Source: Ilumatobacteraceae bacterium (lineage in GTDB: Bacteria; Actinomycetota; Acidimicrobiia; Acidimicrobiales; Ilumatobacteraceae). From it: DNA of 8,367 bases. Positions 5,532 to 8,367 of the stretch are shown here, in pieces; within the stretch, counting starts at the first letter, position 1, and the number at the start of each line of letters is the position of its first letter. Location of the stretch: assembly GCA_025456105.1 (NCBI GenBank), contig JALOLG010000178.1, positions 1-8,367 on the forward strand. Reading direction: 5' to 3'. The notes under the pieces are model-generated. The model ran no database searches and had not been told where the DNA came from. It worked only from the letters and a program-made list of their open reading frames with translations. Both the position numbers and the translations under genes were made by a program.

Positions 5532-6653
5532 ATGTTCACCAACGGTTCCAAGCTCCTGATCGGCGCCACCGTCGCAGCGGTGGTGGCTGCCGTCATGTAC
5601 GGCGTCACCCAGGACGGCGCGCTCGGCACGATCGGGCTGGTCTCGGCCGCGATCGTGCTGGCGTTCCTCGCCGGGGTCACCATCGCGATCCGTGACGGCA
5701 ACGTGCCGCCCGGCGACGAGATGGCGCTCGCCACGTGCGCGGCTGCCCAGCGCGCGCCGGGGGCGAGCATCTGGCCGCTGGCCGGTGCACTCGGGGCCGC
5801 GCTCGTCGTCGTGGGCCTGGTCGTCCACGAGGCCCTCGTGATGGTGGGCGTCGCCGTCATCATCGCCGCGGTCGCCGAGTGGGCGGTGCAGTCGTGGAGC
5901 GAGCGGGCCACGGCCGACGAGCACGTCAACGACGAGATCCGCGAGCGGATGGCGAGCCCGCTCGAGCTGCCGGTGCTCGCTGCCGTGGGACTCGGGCTGC
6001 TGATCTTCGCCTTCAGCCGCGTGATGCTGACCCTCACCAAGTCGGGAACGGTCGTGGTCTTCTCCGTGGTCGCGGCGCTCGTCCTCGCGGTCGCCGGCAT
6101 CATCGCCAGCCGCAAGCAGCTCTCGTCGGGCACCGTGGCCGGTGTGTGCTCGATCGCCGTGGTGGCGGTGCTCGCGAGCGGCCTGGTGGCCGGGGTGCAG
6201 GGCCCGCGCGAGATCGAGGAGCACGAGACCACCGGTGACCTGGCCGCGAGCGGCCGGTGCGGGGTGGAGGAGACCGAGGCCGACGAGAAGGCGTCGCAGA
6301 CCGTGTCGGCGAAGTCGAACGTGTCGGCCACGGTGATCCTGCGCGAGGACGGCACCCTCGTGGCCGTCCAGCCGGGCATCTCGGGGGAGTCGACGTCGCT
6401 CACCCTGCCGCGGTCGAACCCCAACAACATCCTGTTCCGCAACGAGACGCCCGAGGAGCGCCGGCTCGTGGTCGACGCCGGGCCGATCGCCGACACCGAG
6501 GAGACCCGCGTGCTCTGCACCGCGCTGGTGGAGGAGGGCGGCGTGCAGCTGCTCACCGTGGTCTTCGACAAGCCGAGCTTCGCCGTGGAGGAGCCGATGC
6601 AGCTCACCGTGCCCGGCGTGGAGACCGCGGTGATGCCGGTGGTGGTGCCGTGA
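5532..6653 (+). CDS. CtaF (subunit IV)-like membrane protein with extra helices and an extracytoplasmic domain
   Basis: The product has 373 residues. The N-terminal 125 or so resemble actinobacterial CtaF (subunit IV of the aa3 oxidase): two helices (about 6-25 and 31-52), a cytoplasmic loop, then IWPLAGALGAALVVVGLVVH (80-99) and a fourth helix ending AEWAVQSWSE. Three further hydrophobic segments follow (about 146-165, 172-192, 202-222), which CtaF lacks. Seven helices would put the last 150 residues outside. That domain is beta-rich and contains NNILFRNETPEERRLVVDAG (298-317) and VQLLTVVFDKPSFA (338-351), a pattern like cupredoxins. The usual copper His is Arg here, and no His-Cys-His-Met set is visible. 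Cys243 and Cys329 could form a disulfide. The gene starts 10 bases after the subunit III-like stop and belongs to the same operon. The CtaF relation is by pattern only. Confidence 0.65.
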   Translation: MFTNGSKLLIGATVAAVVAAVMYGVTQDGALGTIGLVSAAIVLAFLAGVTIAIRDGNVPPGDEMALATCAAAQRAPGASIWPLAGALGAALVVVGLVVHEALVMVGVAVIIAAVAEWAVQSWSERATADEHVNDEIRERMASPLELPVLAAVGLGLLIFAFSRVMLTLTKSGTVVVFSVVAALVLAVAGIIASRKQLSSGTVAGVCSIAVVAVLASGLVAGVQGPREIEEHETTGDLAASGRCGVEETEADEKASQTVSAKSNVSATVILREDGTLVAVQPGISGESTSLTLPRSNPNNILFRNETPEERRLVVDAGPIADTEETRVLCTALVEEGGVQLLTVVFDKPSFAVEEPMQLTVPGVETAVMPVVVP

Positions 6654-6700
6654 GCCGCCGCACGGTGCGACCCATGGCACGCGATCACGAGGGCGCAAGG

Positions 6701-6716
6701 ATGCATGGTCCGGACC
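6701..6716. repeat. Adjacent palindromes upstream of ctaC
   Basis: ATGCAT (6701-6706) is followed directly by the perfect 10-bp palindrome GGTCCGGACC (6707-6716), which ends 7 bases before the putative -10 box of ctaC. It occupies the region where RNA polymerase would contact the spacer, so it is a candidate operator. Function is inference. Confidence 0.3.
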
Positions 6717-6723
6717 TACCCAC

Positions 6724-6729
6724 TACCGT
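6724..6729 (+). promoter_or_regulatory. Candidate -10 box of ctaC (leaderless)
   Basis: TACCGT (TAnnnT) ends exactly 7 bases before the GTG at 6737, the same spacing as at ctaB. A -35 box is not convincing. It supports the GTG start of ctaC and a second transcription unit for ctaC-ctaD, separate from the preceding three-gene block. Confidence 0.35.
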
Positions 6730-6736
6730 TCCGAAC

Positions 6737-7972
6737 GTGACGTCTCCCGCCCGCCGCCGCCTCACGGCGGCTGCGCTCGCGGCCGGTGGGCTGCTCCTCG
6801 CGGGGTGCGCCAGCGACGCGCCGCAGGACACCTGGCAGCCCGAGGGCCCCAACGCGCAGAAGATCCACAACCTGCAGTGGCCCGTCTTCGCGATCGCCGG
6901 GGTGGTCGGCATCGCCGTGTTCGTCACGGTGGCGATCGTCATCATCCGGTTCCGCGACCGCGGCCAGCCGATCCCCGAGCAGACCCACGGCAACCCGGCG
7001 CTCGAGATCGGCCTCACGATCCTGCCGGCCATCATCCTCGCCGGCATCGCGGTGCCCACCGTGGCCACGGTGTTCGCGCTCGCCGAGACCGACGACACCG
7101 AGTGCACCATCAACGTCACCGGCCAGCAGTGGTGGTGGGAGTACGACTACCCGGTCGCCGAGGACGGCACCATCTGCGGCGGCTACACCCCGTCGAACGG
7201 TGAGGCGGCCAGCCCGATCATCACCAGCGGGCAGCTCGTGATCCCCACCGGCACCAAGGTGCTGCTGCGCGGCACCAGCCGCGACGTGATCCACAGCTAC
7301 TGGATCCCGGCGCTCAACGGCAAGCGCGACATGGTGCCCGGCCGCGTGCACTACCTGCGGCTCGAGGCCGACCAGCCCGGCATCTACGCGGGTCAGTGCA
7401 CCGAGTTCTGCGGCCTGTCGCACGCCAACATGCGCATGGAGGCCGTGGCGCTCGATGAGGCCGACTTCCAGGCGTGGCTCGACAACGAGCTCGAGGCGTA
7501 CACCCCGCCCGAGGAGGGCACGCTCGCCGCCGAGGGCGAAGCGGTCTACATCCAGCAGTGCGCCCGCTGCCACCAGGTGAACGGCCTCACCGACCCGGCG
7601 TCCGGCGAGCTCGTCGTGTCGGCCCCCGATCAGTACGTCTGGTCGGGCGCGGCCCCCAACCTCACCAACCTCATGACGCGCAACACCTTCGCCGGCGCCA
7701 CCTGGGACCTGCTCACCGAGTCGTGCCGCGACGACGTGTGGAACGCGTCCCCCGAGGAGTTCGGCGCGAAGTACCTCGAGGGTGTCACGGAGGAGTGCCT
7801 GAACCAGGTCGACCTGCGCGAGTGGCTGCGCAACGCGCCGGCCAAGAAGCCGATGTACGCCGAGCCCGAGCAGCTCACCGAGACCGACGGCAAGTACCGC
7901 GGGATGCCGTACCTCGCCCTGTCGGAGGAGCAGATCGACCAGCTCGTCGCCTACCTGCTCGAGCGGAAGTGA
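6737..7972 (+). CDS. ctaC: Cytochrome c oxidase subunit II with fused cytochrome c (caa3 type), lipoprotein
   Basis: CtaC takes electrons from cytochrome c and passes them through CuA to heme a of subunit I. From GTG 6737 the 411-residue product begins with a lipoprotein signal: ARRRLTAAALAAGGLLLAGC, lipobox Cys24. Two helices follow (about 49-70 and 91-115). HGNPALEIGLTILP (84-97) carries the Glu (90) expected at the K-channel mouth. QQWWWEYDYP (130-139) is the aromatic electron-entry patch. The CuA site is complete: His186 in VIHSYWIP, then C221-TEFC225-GLSH229-ANM232. A cytochrome c domain follows, with C275-ARC-H279 and a likely axial Met390 in GMPYLALSEEQIDQLVAYL. Extra cysteine pairs (123/147, 330/354) may form disulfides. 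Upstream in-frame ATGs at 6674 and 6701 would put extra residues before the signal peptide, so GTG 6737 is preferred. ctaD follows 45 bases later. Confidence 0.95.
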   Translation: MTSPARRRLTAAALAAGGLLLAGCASDAPQDTWQPEGPNAQKIHNLQWPVFAIAGVVGIAVFVTVAIVIIRFRDRGQPIPEQTHGNPALEIGLTILPAIILAGIAVPTVATVFALAETDDTECTINVTGQQWWWEYDYPVAEDGTICGGYTPSNGEAASPIITSGQLVIPTGTKVLLRGTSRDVIHSYWIPALNGKRDMVPGRVHYLRLEADQPGIYAGQCTEFCGLSHANMRMEAVALDEADFQAWLDNELEAYTPPEEGTLAAEGEAVYIQQCARCHQVNGLTDPASGELVVSAPDQYVWSGAAPNLTNLMTRNTFAGATWDLLTESCRDDVWNASPEEFGAKYLEGVTEECLNQVDLREWLRNAPAKKPMYAEPEQLTETDGKYRGMPYLALSEEQIDQLVAYLLERK

Positions 7973-7979
7973 CCGACCG

Positions 7980-8018
7980 ATGACCCACGCCGATCCGGAC
8001 GTCAGAGGAGCCGACTGA
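7980..8018 (+). CDS. Possible 12-codon leader ORF before ctaD
   Basis: Between ctaC and ctaD an ATG at 7980 opens 12 codons (MTHADPDVRGAD), whose TGA at 8016-8018 overlaps the ctaD ATG as TGATG. The ctaD ribosome binding site (AGAGGAG) lies inside it. Ribosomes finishing it could restart on ctaD. There is no good Shine-Dalgarno site of its own, so it may be chance. Confidence 0.2.
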   Translation: MTHADPDVRGAD

Positions 8019-8367
8019 TGGCCATCATCGAACGACCCACCCCGGCCGTCGCCGTTCCCGGCGCGCCGGCGGTGGCCACCCCCGACTCCACGCTCGGCGT
8101 GTTCCGTCGGCCGGTCGAGAGCACGGGCTGGCGCTCGTGGCTGTTCACGGTCGACCACAAGAAGCTCGGGATCATGTACGGCGTCGTCGCGATGGCGTTC
8201 TTCGTCGTCGGCGGTCTCGAGGCCGGCCTCATCCGGGCCCAGCTGGCCGGCCCCGACGGCACGATCCTGTCGGCCGACAAGTACAACCAGATGTTCACGA
8301 TGCACGCCACCACGATGGTGTTCCTCTTCGTGATGCCGATGGCGGCTGCGTTCGCGAACTACCTGGT
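8018..8367 (+). CDS. ctaD: Cytochrome c oxidase subunit I, N-terminal part (authentic)
   Basis: This is the catalytic subunit of the aa3/caa3 oxidase: it binds heme a, heme a3 and CuB, reduces O2 to water and pumps protons. Only the first 116 residues are in the window. The ATG at 8018 has AGAGGAG 7 bases upstream. After a Pro/Ala-rich cytoplasmic start (1-30) comes SWLFTVDHKKLGIMYG (40-55), the family's opening motif, a first helix (about 51-70), and the second helix motif QMFTMHATTMVFLFVMP (91-107) with His96, the expected heme a ligand. The last residues AAAFANYL lead toward the missing VPLQIGAR region. The ligand is present here and absent in the paralogue at 3307, so this is the working subunit I and partner of the upstream ctaC. 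Confidence 0.95.
   Translation, partial: MAIIERPTPAVAVPGAPAVATPDSTLGVFRRPVESTGWRSWLFTVDHKKLGIMYGVVAMAFFVVGGLEAGLIRAQLAGPDGTILSADKYNQMFTMHATTMVFLFVMPMAAAFANYL

Noticed and set aside
4747..5559. Continuation of the subunit I-like frame past the frameshift to a stop at 5559
   Set aside because: After about 4737 this frame becomes Arg/Pro/His-rich and overlaps the whole subunit III-like gene, whereas the -1 frame continues the family sequence.
6648..6665. Hairpin CCGTG/CACGG at the end of the CtaF-like gene as a terminator
   Set aside because: It has only 5 bp with an 8-base loop, no T-run, and overlaps the stop codon. Such stems are common by chance at this GC content.
5511..6706. Long minus-strand open frames opposite the CtaF-like and ctaC genes
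   Set aside because: They are His/Arg/Gly-rich or Thr/Ser-rich mirror translations of well-supported plus-strand genes, with no recognisable domains.
1..8367. CRISPR array, insertion sequence or phage attachment site
   Set aside because: No regularly spaced repeats, transposase-like protein or terminal repeats are visible, and no fragment of a tRNA is duplicated beside the tRNA cluster.

Overview
The window is very GC-rich and densely coded, and its gene content points to an actinobacterium (Actinomycetota). The signs are a ClpS gene followed by a DUF2017 gene, a caa3-type CtaC with a fused cytochrome c, a CtaF-like subunit IV, GTG starts, and several promoters that seem to give leaderless mRNAs. 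The class Acidimicrobiia is a plausible home, but that is inference from overall flavour; no marker in the window proves it.

Layout. Positions 1-223 (minus) hold the start of a secreted fasciclin-like protein. Positions 324-590 (minus) hold a tRNA cluster read Glu, Asp, Phe. Positions 701-1342 (plus) hold a divergent PlsY acyltransferase. Positions 1347-2174 (minus) hold clpS followed by a DUF2017 gene, convergent with plsY. Positions 2239-3186 (plus) hold ctaB (heme O synthase), divergent from clpS. From there to the right edge everything is a cytochrome oxidase locus on the plus strand. First comes a three-gene block of subunit I-, III- and IV-like proteins (3307-6653). Then come a lipoprotein subunit II fused to cytochrome c (6737-7972) and the beginning of a normal ctaD (8018 to the edge).

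The main observation is that the three-gene block looks like a cytochrome oxidase without its metal chemistry. The subunit I-like protein keeps the fold landmarks of CtaD, from the N-terminal DHK motif to the C-terminal EW(x)TSP-type tail. However, all six histidines that bind heme a, heme a3 and CuB are replaced, four of them by glutamine. The gating Glu, the cross-linked Tyr and the D-channel Asp are also gone. The authentic ctaD next door aligns with it without gaps around helix II and has the histidine. The partner subunit III-like protein has lost its conserved His/Glu positions. The CtaF-like protein carries three extra membrane helices and an extracytoplasmic beta-rich domain with no type 1 copper ligand set. 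This suggests a conserved, catalytically inactive 'shadow' oxidase encoded beside the working caa3 oxidase. Its function is unknown.

The subunit I-like gene also has an apparent 1-base deletion near 4737. This is either a sequencing or assembly error or a recent lesion. The genes around it are intact and tightly spaced.

ctaB supplies the heme O precursor of heme a, so it fits with the working ctaC-ctaD pair. Putative promoters upstream of plsY, ctaB and ctaC all place a TAnnnT box 7-8 bases before the start codon, so these genes are probably translated from leaderless transcripts.
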